NCBI GenBank assembly: GCA_012932865.1
Contig: SAXG01000002.1
Location: forward strand, 2,418,001-2,482,000
Direction: 5' to 3'
Source: Amylostereum areolatum
Lineage: Eukaryota > Basidiomycota > Agaricomycetes > Russulales > Stereaceae
Length of the DNA stretch: 64,000 bases
This document shows, piece after piece, positions 24,601 to 36,689 of the stretch. The notes under the pieces are model-generated. The model saw nothing but the letters and a program-made list of their open reading frames with translations. It was not told the origin of the DNA and did no database searches. Position 1 is the first letter of the stretch. Each line of letters opens with the position of its first letter. The position numbers and the translations under genes were made by a program.

Positions 24601-25651
24601 ATACATTCAGCCTGTTCGGACCGCCACAGAACTCAGATGCATTGCCGTTGCACGGCATGTTGCAATCGGTGATAGGTTCGGAGATGGCGCCGTTTTCGAA
24701 CTGAACGTCACAGTCTGAAATAGAAGGGGAAGATCAGCAGAGCTTCGGGTCCCGAGAATAAGTCAAGGTTTGAATAGCGACTTACAGCACTCCTGAGCGA
24801 ATTCCATACCGGCGAGGGGATATCCCAGGTCGAAGCATGCCTGAGTACAAGTTTGAACGCTGACGTTCGCGGTACCTCCTGGGACGTTCACAGGAACGCT
24901 CAATGACCTTGCCGCGGTGGTATCGCTGCAAAACGCGTCATCAGCAATGCGGAACGGGCCACAAAAAGGGATCAAAGACGAACTTATAGCAGCCCAAAGA
25001 ACGCCATAAGCCGTTGCTGGGAGCGGTCGTAGGAGGAGGGGGTGGTTGCTTGCCGCTCCAATACATGCTGAGACGACCGCCCGCTCCACACGTTTCGTTC
25101 GCATTGCCGGTGCACGGGGTGTTGCAGTCGGACGCAGTGGTGTTCGTTCCACCATCCGAGATAGTGTCTCCGCAGTCTAGATGAAAGGTGACTCGGTCAG
25201 GAGACGTTCTTGGTCAAGTCGATCCAACACATACAGCACTCTTGGGCGAACTCGGTCCCTGCAAAGATGAACGACTGCCTGTCACAGAAGCTGACGCACA
25301 ATTCAATCGTCATGCCGGTAGTGTTGGTGAAACTGGCCGCGGTGAGGGTACGGGAAGCCGGGTTATCCCTAAATATAAATGATCAGCACGGAACGATCGG
25401 AGGATACAAGATCGATACGAACGCGTAACACCCGATAGAGGTCCAGTTTCCCGGGAGATCAGGAGCACTGGCTAAGCTGAACTGACGACGATGAAGACGG
25501 CTAAGGTAGGATCCAACATCATGGACAGCATGGGCGAGCTGGCGCAAAGCATGGTTAGAAAGGGGATAAATGCAGGAAGTAGATAGACGCGACGGACAGG
25601 AAAGGTGAAAGTGAGCGCAAGCGAAGCGACGGAGAAAGATGAGAGAAGCAT
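21684..25651 (-). CDS. Secreted copper-radical (glyoxal-type) oxidase with four WSC domains
   Basis: AA5_1-type oxidase expected to make H2O2 at the hyphal surface. The start ATG 25651 gives the signal peptide [18 protein letters not shown], with LAHA after an intron. Four WSC domains follow at about 25430-25070, 25020-24590, 24490-24080 and 23990-23590. Each has CxxxC-type spacing and the motif pair AGxEFxxxC and C(S/T)GN or CSGD; these are putative wall-polysaccharide-binding modules. A Pro- or Gly-rich linker separates successive WSC units. The oxidase barrel runs to about 22250 and DUF1929 ends at TGA 21684. Active-site Cys (DVFCSA), Tyr (GRWYPS), Tyr-His ([13 protein letters not shown]) and His (AGWHQ) are present. 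A single +1 frame change lies at about 22985-22995, with no plausible intron. The domain order matches the cro3-cro5 oxidases of white-rot fungi. Confidence 0.85.
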
Positions 25652-25718
25652 CCCACGTTGTGCTCGGGTGTACTTGCACAAGAGGGTGGATGGTGAAGTT
25701 GGCGGTAATTCGTGTTCG

Positions 25719-25726
25719 TATATATA
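25719..25726 (-). promoter_or_regulatory. TATA box candidate for the four-WSC oxidase
   Basis: TATATATA lies about 68 bases upstream of the start codon at 25651. A similar element precedes the paralogue. Confidence 0.4.
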
Positions 25727-26094
25727 AATGAGACTCAAAATTCGATGTGGGGAGCCAGAAGGTCGGGAGAACGTTCGCTGCCACGCAGACTCGTATACTC
25801 TGCATCTGCGCGCGTTCTTCGGTGCGGGTCATTGAATTTGAGTCCGTCTCCCCTGATGTCTTCCGGTCTTAGGGGTTCCAGTCGTGGTCCATTTTCCAAG
25901 GCGGCCAAGCAAAGTCAGCCAGAGAAGTCACAAAGGCACATGTCAAGGACCCCCCGAGCGGCGTGGAAAGGAGGGCCGACTGTCCTTGAACGAGCGTCAG
26001 ATGGAAGGTTGATAGAACGCTCACATGGCGGAACGTGGAGGTGCCCTAAGTATGTGCATTGCATCTCCCGCCGCAATCTAAATAAATAATCCTT

Positions 26095-26119
26095 CTGACC
26101 TGACCTGACCTGACCTGAC
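26095..26119. repeat. CTGAC tandem repeat, five perfect copies
   Basis: Five uninterrupted 5-base units. This is a simple-sequence tract in intergenic DNA with no visible role. Confidence 0.95.
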
Positions 26120-26148
26120 GTATATCATCAGGAATCAAATACGGACAT

Positions 26149-27189
26149 TCAAAAGATTATCATCAACGGCGTACACTGTTTCATCCGTTGAATTGTGTCT
26201 TCGCCCAGCAACTGAAGGTCATGATAACCTCCCTTCGCGAAACAATGGTGAGTGATTTGTTGACGCCATATTCTACGAAAGTTGATGGTATCCTCTGGCT
26301 TAAAGAGAGCCCGCCATATATCCAGTACGAGATGCGCGTCTCCAGCTGTGACCAGATTCGACGTACAAGACGCCGTCTTCACTGAGGCGCTATGTTTACT
26401 GATCAGGGTTTTCCCCGTCAAGATACAGAGTGGGCGGTAGAAGTTCTCACCGGCGTCCCCAGACTCCGTAACTGTCGCACGACATTGGGAGAGATCCCGA
26501 CTTACATCCGTTGGAATTGAGCAGCTCTCTGGTTAACCAGACCCTGTCGGCGTACGCGAATAGCTGTCAATAAATCGTCTGCAGGGGAAGGGGCATCATG
26601 GATAGGGGCACTACAGAATGCAGGATGTATATGCATGGGACGGTCGGCAGATCGGAACGCACCTTCATCGTTCGTACAAGGCACTTGTGTCTGCCGCTCA
26701 AGGCGACTTGTAAAGAACGCGCGAGATCGGCGCGTGGCTTGACCTGAGTCACCGGTGCCGACAGCGACATGGCGTCGGACTCAGAATGAACGCTTGCAAC
26801 AACATGCAAATCGGTGGTGTTTACTGTCGCAAATGACACACGACCAGACCGGTGTAGATCAGTGTATATGGCAGAAGGCTCTGTCAGTCGACTCACAAAG
26901 GATTGCAATTCCGGCTTCAACCTCACACAGCATAACTTCCGGCAGGGGCATGACGCATCTATGTTGATCCCCCCGTAGCTAAACTCGGAATTTCAGTACG
27001 GTGGACCTTGAAGGTGGTGCGCAAACCTGAGAGTATCTCACCCGAGGATAGCTCGTTTGACTGAATGGGAACGAAGTTGACGTGAGTGTAAGCTTGGGAT
27101 GGCGAAACCCGTGAGGAAATCACATCCTGTACCGGGTTAGGTTCACCGTGATGCACGAGAGGAGGTGATCCGTGCTGGCAGGATGCCAT
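26149..27189 (-). CDS. Tentative multi-exon gene, function unknown
   Basis: Open segments on the minus strand could be joined by introns of normal fungal form. One piece contains VSPSQAYTHVNFVPIQSNEL. Another has either LPEVMLCEVEAGIAIL or a continuous alternative frame, followed by TTDLHVVASVHSESDAM and RSLQVALSGRHKCLVRTMK. A third contains DDLLTAIRVRRQGLVNQRAA. The last, behind a GTAAAC..CACAG intron, is DAHLVLDIWRALFKPEDT and runs to a stop at 26149. I could not find one splice path that keeps all pieces in frame, and I recognise no domain. It could be a real lineage-specific gene, a degraded gene or chance. Confidence 0.3.
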
Positions 27190-28188
27190 CCTTACGCGCG
27201 GAAACGTCAGGGACCTGTGAATAAGAGGTACTCGTCCGATCCATAGGCTACGGCGAACGGACGATGTAGTTGATAGGCCTCCATAACCACGCAGCTACGG
27301 CCTCCGGCGAGGAACGCGATGGGAAGCCATTCAGTAAATGAGGACACGCGCGGACGAAGAGCGAAGGAAGGAGAGCGTTAATGGTCATGGACGGGCAGTT
27401 CTTCGCGACATGAGGTGACACACGGCCACATGGAGGAAGGCGCGCGCCTCGAAGGGGTTGAGGACAAACGACAGAGACAAAGTAGGTTGATGGACGCGAG
27501 GTACCTGCGAGAGGGCAGTAGAAAGACTCACAAGACTAACACTCGATATATTCAGTGTTCGTGGCTGACAGGTTGGTCAATGGGTATCACCCAAGGAGCT
27601 CCAGGGCTCCCGCCGTCTGGGCGTGTCAAATTTCATACGGAGGCTGAATAAGTGTTCCTGGTCTTTAACGCGGTGGACTAAAGATCCGGACGATATGACG
27701 AACATGGAACAGAGTCTGCCGAATGAGGTGTCACTGTCTGAGTACAGAGTCAACCAGCGACGATGTCCAAGCAGTCGAAAAAGTACTTGTGTACTGTGGG
27801 AATCTACGATCAACAACTTTACGACAGGCTGTAAGAGTCAGTCGTCGTCAGACGGCACCATGCTCACTCCGGGACTTCTGTATCCTTAGATCGTCAGTGG
27901 ATGGTGTTCAAAATGAATGAATAAGTGCATCCGTCATTACAGGGGGGAGCTCTGAGGGGGGCCAAAAAATGCGGGGCGTAGTAGGTAATATATGCTAATG
28001 AATTACGGTATCGAATGAAGACGGCCAAAAACCCTAGAGAAAAAACAAACAAAAAACGATGGCCGGGTGAGTCACGACAAGTACAATAATACACATACAG
28101 GAACACGACAACACGACGATGGAGAGCAGAGAGCAACAGCGGGTATATATCCGGGACGACAAGGGAGTGCACGAAAGCGACGATACAG
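27190..28188. other. 1 kb without a firm gene
   Basis: One minus-strand frame (27577-27816) has a coding-like composition, with LLGHRRWLTLYSDSDTSFG. It could be a further exon of the tentative unknown gene, but I could not connect it. Otherwise nothing is seen. Confidence 0.35.
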
Positions 28189-29632
28189 TCACACCTCCTG
28201 CGTTGATACCTCCTCGATCGCCTTGAGTTCCCCACCACTGGCGAGCATAGAATCCACAATAGGCTGCGGTGCCGCCTGTTCAACATCCGCCGATTCTAGT
28301 GCTTCTTCGGGCAGCGCAGTAGGTTGAGATGGTGTATAGCCATAAGCCTGAGGCCAGTACGATTGATAACCAGCAGAGTAGTACTGGTAATACGCTGTTT
28401 GCTGGCTTTGATCGGCGGTCCCAGGCGAAGGCCCATAAGGTGGGTAGCCAGATGTCGGGCCAGCTGCAGTTGAAGGAATTGCATCCGACTGTGCTGCAGT
28501 GGTGGTCTGAGGAGACGCAGGAGGCGGACTTGCAGCGGGTGGAGGATAGTACACCCCATGTGGAGGGGGCATGTAGCCCGGTGGAATCTGGTATGAGTAG
28601 GGTGACACCCCGTAGGCGACGTAGTGCGGCTGCTGCATCATTGCCATATTAGGGTCATATCCCTGTCCCACGGGGTAGGGAGAAGCATCCGTGGGTGACG
28701 AAGACTCGTCTTGTGCATTTTTACCCTTGCGGCTCCTCCTGGAAGGTGCTCCATACGGGTCATAGCGCTTGCCTCGCTTGCCTGCCGATGCACCGACGTC
28801 TGTCGGTTCGCTCAAGAGCGGCATACCGCTAGCAATGGCGATGTCGAGGGCATGGGGTGAAGGCTCGGCCTCATCAGCCTCTCCACGATATCGGGGAACA
28901 CCATCGACGCCGATTTCGACTTTTGGAGGATTTCGAAAGTGTGTTTTGTCGAGGTACTCAGGGCTGATGTCGAGAGAAGCAAGCTCGGGATAAGACGATG
29001 GAGAGCGAAGGCGGCCCTGTTCGATGTCCTCCACCTTGTAGTACGATATGAGGTGTTGTGAAACTCCTCCGATGGTGAGTGAGAACGTCTGAAGGGGTAG
29101 ATGACAAACTGTTTCAGTGAGAGTTGAGGGAAGATAGAATTTGACTGCGCACCTTCTTCATCATACCCCCTGCTTTGAACTTGTACGTGTTCGTCAGGCT
29201 GCCCACCAAACTTCGTTCCCGACTCCTATCAATGCCCATGCGGACGGAGTCGCTTCGCGGTCTGCTAAGCGTCTGGACATCGGACCTGCTTCCGTCCGCC
29301 TGTGGGTCGCCCGACTGGTCGACTTCTTGACGAGGGCCCCTATGCGACGAGCCTCTCTTCTCGGTCTCGCGGTAGAGTAGGAAGTTGCCCAGGATCCGGC
29401 TGGGACTCCAGAAAAAGCCATCGGTCCACCGCTTGATTCCACTCTCATCTTCGTCGAACACGAACACGGATCCGGAAGTGATCATCTTGCGCTCTGCATC
29501 AACAAGACGGCGAGTGACGCGAGGAATGAGACCGCGTCGAGCGGCTTCCAAGATGATGAGGGCATCCCCGGTGGTTTCTATCCAGCCCGACCAAGGTGGT
29601 TCGCAGCCTGGGACTTGATTGTCCGAGGACAT
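28189..29632 (-). CDS. WOPR-family transcription regulator (Gti1/Pac2, WOR1/RYP1 type)
   Basis: DNA-binding master regulator family of fungal morphogenesis and development. ATG 29632 gives MSSDNQVPGCEPPWSGWIET. The first WOPR half follows: TGDALIILEAARRGLIPRV, RRLVDAERKMITSGSVFVFDEDESGIKRW and DGFFWSPSRILGNFLLYRE. A variable linker and an intron (GTGCGC..TTCAG) join KAGGMMKK to the second half, TFSLTIGGVSQHLISYY. The C-terminal half is Pro/Tyr/Gln-rich and probably works in activation, with YQIPPGYMPPPHGVYYPPP and QSQQTAYYQYYSAGYQSYW. The frame is clean. A long upstream intergenic region may carry complex control, as is common for WOPR genes. Confidence 0.93.
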
Positions 29633-31660
29633 TGAGGAGCTGACGGCGGAAGCAACATGGTAGCGGGGATGACCGAGCAAAGAGAGAGAATGGTGGGATT
29701 CCCAAGGGAGAACAACGGAACGGGGTTGTTGTCAGCCACCATCAAAGCATAGGTCAACAGCGGCTCACCGTTGGCTCGCGTGCGGGAGAGTGGAGGAATA
29801 ATTAAGTTCAACGTCCGCTCCGAGATTTCAAAAATTAAATCTCGGGTGTGTCACTGTGTGTGAGAAACAGGACGATGGTGCCGTGGGAGACGCAGCGTGA
29901 CACGGTTGAGCGTCGTTGGCGGTGAGCGAAAGGAACACGGGCCACAGGCTAAGTATTGCAGACCAGAAATGTTGCGAGGATGTATGTTGAACGCGTGAGC
30001 AATGGGGAGGTCGGTGGCGATTCCACGTGTTGACATACGAGGCCCGCGGACTCTTTCCCCAGCCACACTCTCAGCCACCCGTCTATCCCTCTCACAGCTC
30101 GCGCTCAAAGGCCTGCGATCGATGTCCGGAGAGCGGTCATAGAAACAAGATCGCCCACGGCGATTCCTGAGGCGGGGGTTGTCCAGCTGGTGGATTGGCA
30201 AGTGTAAGGTTCATCGTGGTGAGGGCCATCTCTCTGGTCTGTGGTCAGTCGGAGTCGTCCCGAAACTCAGATAATAATCGAAACTTTATTTCCGTGGCCG
30301 TGCCCCGTTTCACCTCAACCCCGTCGTGCAGGCCATTCTCGTTGTCTTCAACGCGAGCAAGCTGCTCACTTCATGGACGCCGTTTTGCAGTGTATAGATC
30401 ATTGGTATTCTTTTTTTCCACCACGATTCATCGACCCACGACCGCAGTAGCGGTGGACTTGCCGCGATCGTTCAGAGCCCGTACGATAAACATTACCGTG
30501 CTCATGTGAAGAATGAGACGCGTTAATTATACGTGTTGACTATTAAATCAGTCATGGAGATCAGCGGCGACAATGTGTCCATTTTTTGGGTCGTTCCAGG
30601 AGACCTACGTAACCAGAAGGAATACACTACCTGCCGCGATTGTGTGAGTCTGACCAAACAGCTGCAGGTTACTAATGAATGGGAGGCGGACGAGATAAGA
30701 AGGGGACGTACTTACAATGTACACATATGTTAGCTCCTCGCAAGAACAGATCCCGTTTCCGCGCACATTCACCGTGGTTATATTGTCGTAAGCGATACCA
30801 TATTCATGTGAGCTTTGGAGTCGTCATTGTGTGACCTGTAAAAGCATCTTTACATATTCTATGAGGAGAGAATAAGTGGTCAAGAAGCCGTCTGCACGAT
30901 GATGAATCACATTTCCAACGATTTCATCAGCGAAGTCAGAGTCGACGGAGCCTCGATCGTCGTTATGTCGGTACATTGCATTAGGGAATGGTATGGCAAG
31001 GAGCAAGAATGGGACTGGGAAGGTGACAGATGGAGCTGAGGTGAATCAAACGCCTAGTTTGTCGGTGATTCTGAGAACAAAGAAGTACAGTATCGCTTGG
31101 GCTTGACCTAAAGATCGTCGGGACCAGGGGTCTGCCAATCCCAAACCTCCTGTGGTAATTCTCGCGATGGTTATGCCATCATTCCGAGGGTCCATGCTGT
31201 ATTTGGTCACCCTCACAGATACAACCCCAGTACCTGTAGATATAGAAATGAGAAATTAACGATGCCAATTGACACACCCTTGTCATGTCTTCCACACACC
31301 GTGATCCACACGCATCAGTCGCTGAGTGCATTTGACGAGCACTGGCCCCGGCTCCGGTGTGATTGAAGATGGAAAACCTCGAAATGGTGGAGAGAAAGAC
31401 ATAAGTACTTTAACCCTAACCAGAAATGAGGTAAGTTTTCCACGTGACCCACGGCCTGTGGCGCTCGACCGTCGACGCGCGCGTCTCTCTTGTTTCCATC
31501 CTTCAGGTTGTTTTCGACCACACGATCTCATCCGAATTTCCACTCTTCCCATATCCGCATTTATTGCATCCACAGGAATCCTAATACCTCAATTTCCTTC
31601 ATCTGCACGACAACATTGTGAAGCTACCCGTGTTCACACCACCTAACGGACGCGTTCTGC
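29633..31660. other. 2 kb divergent intergenic region between WOPR and SAC3
   Basis: No conserved gene was found. On the minus strand between about 30520 and 31330 some segments look exon-like (for example VVSVRVTKYSMDPRNDGIT; MYRHNDDRGSVDSDFADEIV; NITTVNVRGNGICSCEEL), separated by plausible splice sites, so a small unknown gene is possible. The remainder is probably promoter sequence for two divergent genes. Confidence 0.35.
30520..31330 (-). CDS. Possible small gene of unknown function
   Basis: Three exon-like minus-strand segments lie behind acceptor-like sites (CTACAG near 31250, a segment near 31000-30840, and one ending at GTAAGT near 30715). I could not assign a start, a stop or a family. 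The call rests only on amino-acid texture and splice-like signals and may be wrong. Confidence 0.2.
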
Positions 31661-34600
31661 CATGGAGACCTTCACCCATAATACTCGTCCTCACCGCGGG
31701 CACGAAACTGAGGACAAATGGGTCATCCGATCGCGGTCGTCGTGGTCATTCGAGGAATAAAATATGGGTCGCAGGAGAGGCCGGTGGTTCGCGGAGCGGA
31801 ACAAGTACTCCCTCACAAGGGCACCTCACTACGGGCACGGACCGATGGGAGCGTGGAGGTCATCGTGGCTCAAGTGCATATACTCGGGGAAGGGGGGGCC
31901 GAACGTCACGCTCGCCGAGAGAAGATCCTGCCCTCTTACAACCGGCCGACGACTGTGGAATACGAAGAGGACGGAGGCAAATGAGCGCGTCGGGCGAGGG
32001 CTATGAAATCGACGAGCCAGAATTGGAGACGCAGGAGGAAGCGCGAAAGGTTCTACCAGGAGGTGCGTCGACTCTTGTACTCCTTCGTGCGACAATTACT
32101 GATCGTCCATGTGCCACAGCTCGTGAAATCACGCGAAGTGGAACGAAAAAGGGCAATCGCAGAAGGGAAAATGGACGACCCCCTTGTTGCAAAACGCCTT
32201 GAAGAAGCTATCACAGTCGTCGGGACGTGTTTAGGACATGTGCCCCCGCTTTGAACGATATAGGCGCGAACGTGAAAACAATCTGTTCGAATGGGAAGTG
32301 GTACGTGTCTTCTCCCCTCTCTGTTTTCTCGGTGGAAGTCTGCGCTGACAGGGTGAAGATTCCGGGTACAAGACGTATAGACCACAAACGCGCCGTCAAG
32401 ATGTACGAACGTGCTGCTGGTGACAAAATCTTGCCTTCCGATCTCCGACCCCCTCTGGTTCTCAAGGTGGGCTCTCAATGGTTCTTCGTGCAAGCGCTTA
32501 CTTATACAATATTCAGCGCACCCTCAATTACCTCTTCCACGACCTTTTGCCTAGGGCTGGTTTCTCCCCCACTTTCAACTTCATTCGCGACCGCTCTCGA
32601 GCTGTCCGGAACGATTTTACTATTCAACAGGAAAAGGGAGCCCTTGCCATGGAGTGTCATGAGCGCTGTGCTCGTTTCCACAGTTCTAGCCATACATTTC
32701 GAGCGGGATACCACTGGGTTTTCGATCGCATTGGAGGAGCAGCAGCTGATGAACAGTACGCATCTCTTTGCTGCGTTTATGTCCCTTTCTCACGGCCTGT
32801 GTAGCGCTACAGAGTCTGAAAGAGTTTTATGAAGATCAACGCGGTCGCTATGAATCTCCCAACGAGCTCGAGATGCGCATATACCATCGGCTTCATACAC
32901 ATCCGCGACCAACGCGAGCGACACGACAACATCCCATCTTCTATCGTTTCCCACCCTGTCTTCCTCCTTACTACCAAATTTCGGCAGCATGTTCAGAAGA
33001 AGTCATCGCCGATATCAAAGAACTCAACACTTGTGGTGGACTCGGAGGCCATGGAGATATTTGGAGAGCTTGCCACTGTACTTTCACAACAGGGTAGCAC
33101 GGTCATGGTATACCTTGTCGCGTGCATTCTGGAGCGACTGTTCGGGAAGGACACTATTGACGATATCGAGGGCATACGGCGCAATATGGCGATCCCAGAT
33201 ATGATCGACGGCGTCTTTACCGACGAGACAACAGGAGAAGGAGAAACGGATGTGTATTCCGCGTCCATCGAGGATGGATTTCTTTCTCAGGAGGAGGGCG
33301 AGACACAGGAGCCAGTAACTGAACGTCAATGCAACTAAAACAGCTCAACGACGGTGCCTTCAAGGCCCCGCCGCCCTCTACTTCGACATCAATGTCCTCG
33401 TTCCCTCCATCGTCCTCTTCAAATCCAGCGCCGGTAGCATCCGCGTTTTCAGGTCTGGTTTCCAAGCCAAACCCCTTCGGTGGAACAACATCTGCCTTCG
33501 GAGGCGTTGGCGGTACGCCTTTTGGAGGCTCAGGATCAACATTCGGCCTGTCAGCCTCGACACCTACGCCCAACGTTTCTCCGTTTGGTGGTGCCGGGAA
33601 GACAGATGCATTCGGTCGGCCGATATCAGCATTCGGGGCAAGCAATGGCCCAGCTCAAGCTACGACGTCTTTAGCTTCCGCACCTCCCCTTTTCTCAGAC
33701 TCTACGACCGTTCCATCAACTTCTTCCTCCCCAGACACAGGACTTGGGACAGTCCGCTTTCATGCCTTCGAATTCCTCGACAGGTCCTTCAACATCATTC
33801 GGGTTGGGTTCTAAGCCCCCCACTCCGTTCGGAACCTTCCCGACCCCGAGCAACGGTTTTAATCCACCGTCAGTGCGGGCCTCTTCCCCGCCGAAGGCTT
33901 CTATCTTCCCTAAACCTCTAAATCCCCAAGCTCCTAGCTTTACTCCGTTTGCCATCCCGGGCTCTTCCTCTCCTCCCGTTTCTAACCCGACGGAACCTGC
34001 CGCGCCGGCAGGTGTGCCTCTACCAACCCCATTTTCGCGTCCTACCCTACCTCCGCTGACTACTACACCTCCTTCACTCACTCGCACTCCCACCCTTGTC
34101 CTTCCTGATCCCGGAACGACCAGCCCTGTGAAGACCCAGTTTACACAGGATTCGCCCTTATTTGATCCTCCGGCACTCTCAAAGCCACACCCGATATCGC
34201 TTCCACCAACGCCCACGGCTTCCTCGTATGCGTCGCCGGTCAAGGGGAAATCTGCTCAGACTTTGTTTGGATGGCCTTCCCAACAATCTTTCTCAAATAA
34301 TCCAGACATCCTAAGTCCACTTAGCCTTACCCCTCGGTCGTCGTTTACACAAGGGGCTCAATCCACGCCGTCGAAACCCTATTCATTGGCGGCCATCCCG
34401 GCATCCCTTTCAAGGCGTCCCTCTGCGGTTGATCTACCTCTACCATCATCACCGCTCAAGAGCGAAATACTGCCCGCTAGTCATGGAGTCAATGGCTCCA
34501 GCAAAGGCAAGGAGCAGGTTATGGACGACATCGCCGGTTTAGCGCCTACATCCCCCGTTGTCAATGGGAGGGGGAAGGGCAAAGAACGTGTGGTAGACAA

Positions 34601-36689
34601 GGCAGCCTTGGTCAAGCAGGCGTCGGCGTTTGCATGCAGGACTACCCTGGTCAAGAATATATTTCGGGCGTGGGCGAAGAAAGCCGCGGACAGCGCTGCA
34701 TATTCGAAGGCCGTACGTCGAAGCACGGAGTATAGCAAGCGCATCCAACACGAGCGACTGACCACGAGTACGAGCGTTCCCATGGCTGTGGATGGTAGAA
34801 AGAAGCGCGACATATTTGCTTCTGTCGGTACGGCGCCTTCACGCAGGGTTCGAAGGAGGATATCGAACAAGTATGCGCCTCCGAGGACTGATGAGGAGCT
34901 GGCGCGGCGCTTGAAAGAGGTGCAGCAATTCTCCCGACAAGCCCGTCCGCGCGCGCGATCTCATCACCACTCCCCTAGAATCACGAAGAACACGCAAGAC
35001 GATGGGCCAAGGGGTCGTTCCTTGAAGGTGTGCGGGAGCACGTCCACAAGGCGGCCGGCGTTTATCCGTTTGATTGGAGCATATGGGTTGGGACGAACCA
35101 GAGCAGCGACGCGACGGCTATATGGGTCGATAGCAAGTTTGATATACCCGACTCCGGGAGTTGGCTCTCGGAGTTCGTGTTTTCGATACCGCTCAAGCCA
35201 GGCGACGACCAGGCAACCTCCCCGGGCTTGATCGTGTTTGAGTGTGCACCATTGGAAGGAATCGACGATGACCTGGAGAGGTACGTCTCCAGGACTTGTA
35301 GACGCTTAACCGTACCCAATGAAGGCTTGCAGGAAATACCGCGTGTTGGACGACTGCAGCCGTTTGCGTGCAATCATTGAACTGCTCCCAGTCGATCGCC
35401 ACTTCAAACCCGCCATAGTGTTTATCGCCTGGGGCGACAACAGTGCTGGTGCAGTCCCTGACGAACTAGACGCCATGGTGAGCGGCTTCTACCAACATCA
35501 CATTCGTCAAACTCATTTTAATATACTAGGCGAAAAAGTATGAGGGGCTAGGAGCCCTGCAATCACGCCGCGTTTTCTCGCTATCTTCCAAGACTAAGGA
35601 CTTGGACGAAAAGTTTGGTCAAGTCTTGGATGAGCTCGGCCCAGATGTATCCGGGGCGTTGGTGGAGATAATGACCACAAGCGGTTCGTGCACACGTCCT
35701 TGTTCTCACCGAACTTCACTGATGCGCCGCCCACAGAAATTCTTGATATCGCCTTATCTCCGTGGACAGAATTCGCCAGCGACTGGATGTCTCGGTGTGT
35801 GGCTGATGGAGAAGGTAAACTCAATCCCTTGTTATCGTTAACTTGACGCTTATGTGCATCAGTCGATTGGGCTCTGTACAGTGAGGTGCTCCTGACACTG
35901 ATCGCGCTCATCAACAAGCTGTCTGGCCACTTCACGTCGCTCGTCGAGAGTGATGCCCGTGCGGAAGCCATTCCGTCTTTGAATGTGATTGAGCCTAAAT
36001 CATCCGAGTATGTCTGCCTCTACTCAGGTTCTTCGTGATGTTAACTCGTATCCACAGTACACTGTATAATGCGGCGTATCAGTGGCTTGATCGGTCGTCA
36101 TTGCGGACCGTATCACAGGAGTGCCACGCGTTTTTGGAATCACATCGGTCTATGCATAGTGGTATGCATTAGTTCTTCGTCGGCCTCCGTCTGGTGCTCA
36201 TCGATACGGACAGTCTTTCCCGCCGATGCGTTTATCGACCACATCTACAATGTAGCAAGACAACGAATACTGGCAAATGCGCGCGAGAGCACAGCACAGC
36301 ACTATCCAGTCTTGAAACGGGAAATTGCGTCCACCAAGCACGAGATGGAGAAGGATATCGCGCGGGCGGCGGAAACGTTGCGCGAGGTGTTCGCGTTCCA
36401 TGTGCGGCCCAAGAAGCGCGGTCCTGACGACGACGAACTTGGGAGACCGAGCTCTTCACAATCGAACAAGAAGCTCAAGATGGCCGTCAGTGTGGAAGAA
36501 CCAATCGTCGCCAACGGCGATACGTCGTTCAACATGCCTCCGCCACCGTCACCCTCCTTGCCCTCTCGCGCGTCTTCTATAACGGCCACGGAAGAGAGCA
36601 GTCCTCCCAAGGTGGTCACAGTCGCCATGCTCCGCGCGCTCTCTAGGAACGTCCTGAAGAGTCGCCCTCGCGCGCAGACTGGGACGTAA
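31661..36689 (+). CDS. SAC3: SAC3/GANP-type nuclear mRNA export protein (TREX-2 scaffold)
   Basis: Scaffold of the TREX-2 complex that links transcription and mRNA export at nuclear pores. The N-terminal start (about 31661) is uncertain; the first part is Arg/Gly-rich. Next comes the hallmark sequence ELETQEE..RERFYQE, KSREVERKRAIAEGKMDDP, VVGTCLDMCPRFERYRRERE and a PCI-like core (RAVKMYERAAGDKILPSDLR, YLFHDLLPRAGFS, RSRAVRNDFTIQQ). Unusually, FG/Ser/Pro-rich repeats follow the core (33360-34300: NPFGG, SAFGG, TPFGGSGSTFG). Then come a helical segment (LVKNIFRAWAKKA) and a C-terminal region with FDWSIWVG, helices and a basic KKRGPDDDE patch, ending at 36689. One-base frame changes near 32042 and 32232 break conserved motifs. 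A frame change near 33335 could be a 92-base intron; one near 33735 is unresolved. Confidence 0.85.

Larger units (their letters stand above)
25652..26148. other. Promoter-side intergenic region of the four-WSC oxidase
   Basis: Contains the TATA candidate and the CTGAC tandem repeat. No gene was recognised. Confidence 0.45.

Noticed and set aside
29849..30201. Minus-strand frame upstream of the WOPR gene
   Set aside because: No family match and too Arg-rich; more likely part of the promoter or leader.
33305..33341. 29-base intron in SAC3 (GTAACT..ACAG)
   Set aside because: Too short; a 92-base intron from GTGTAT to the same acceptor is more plausible.
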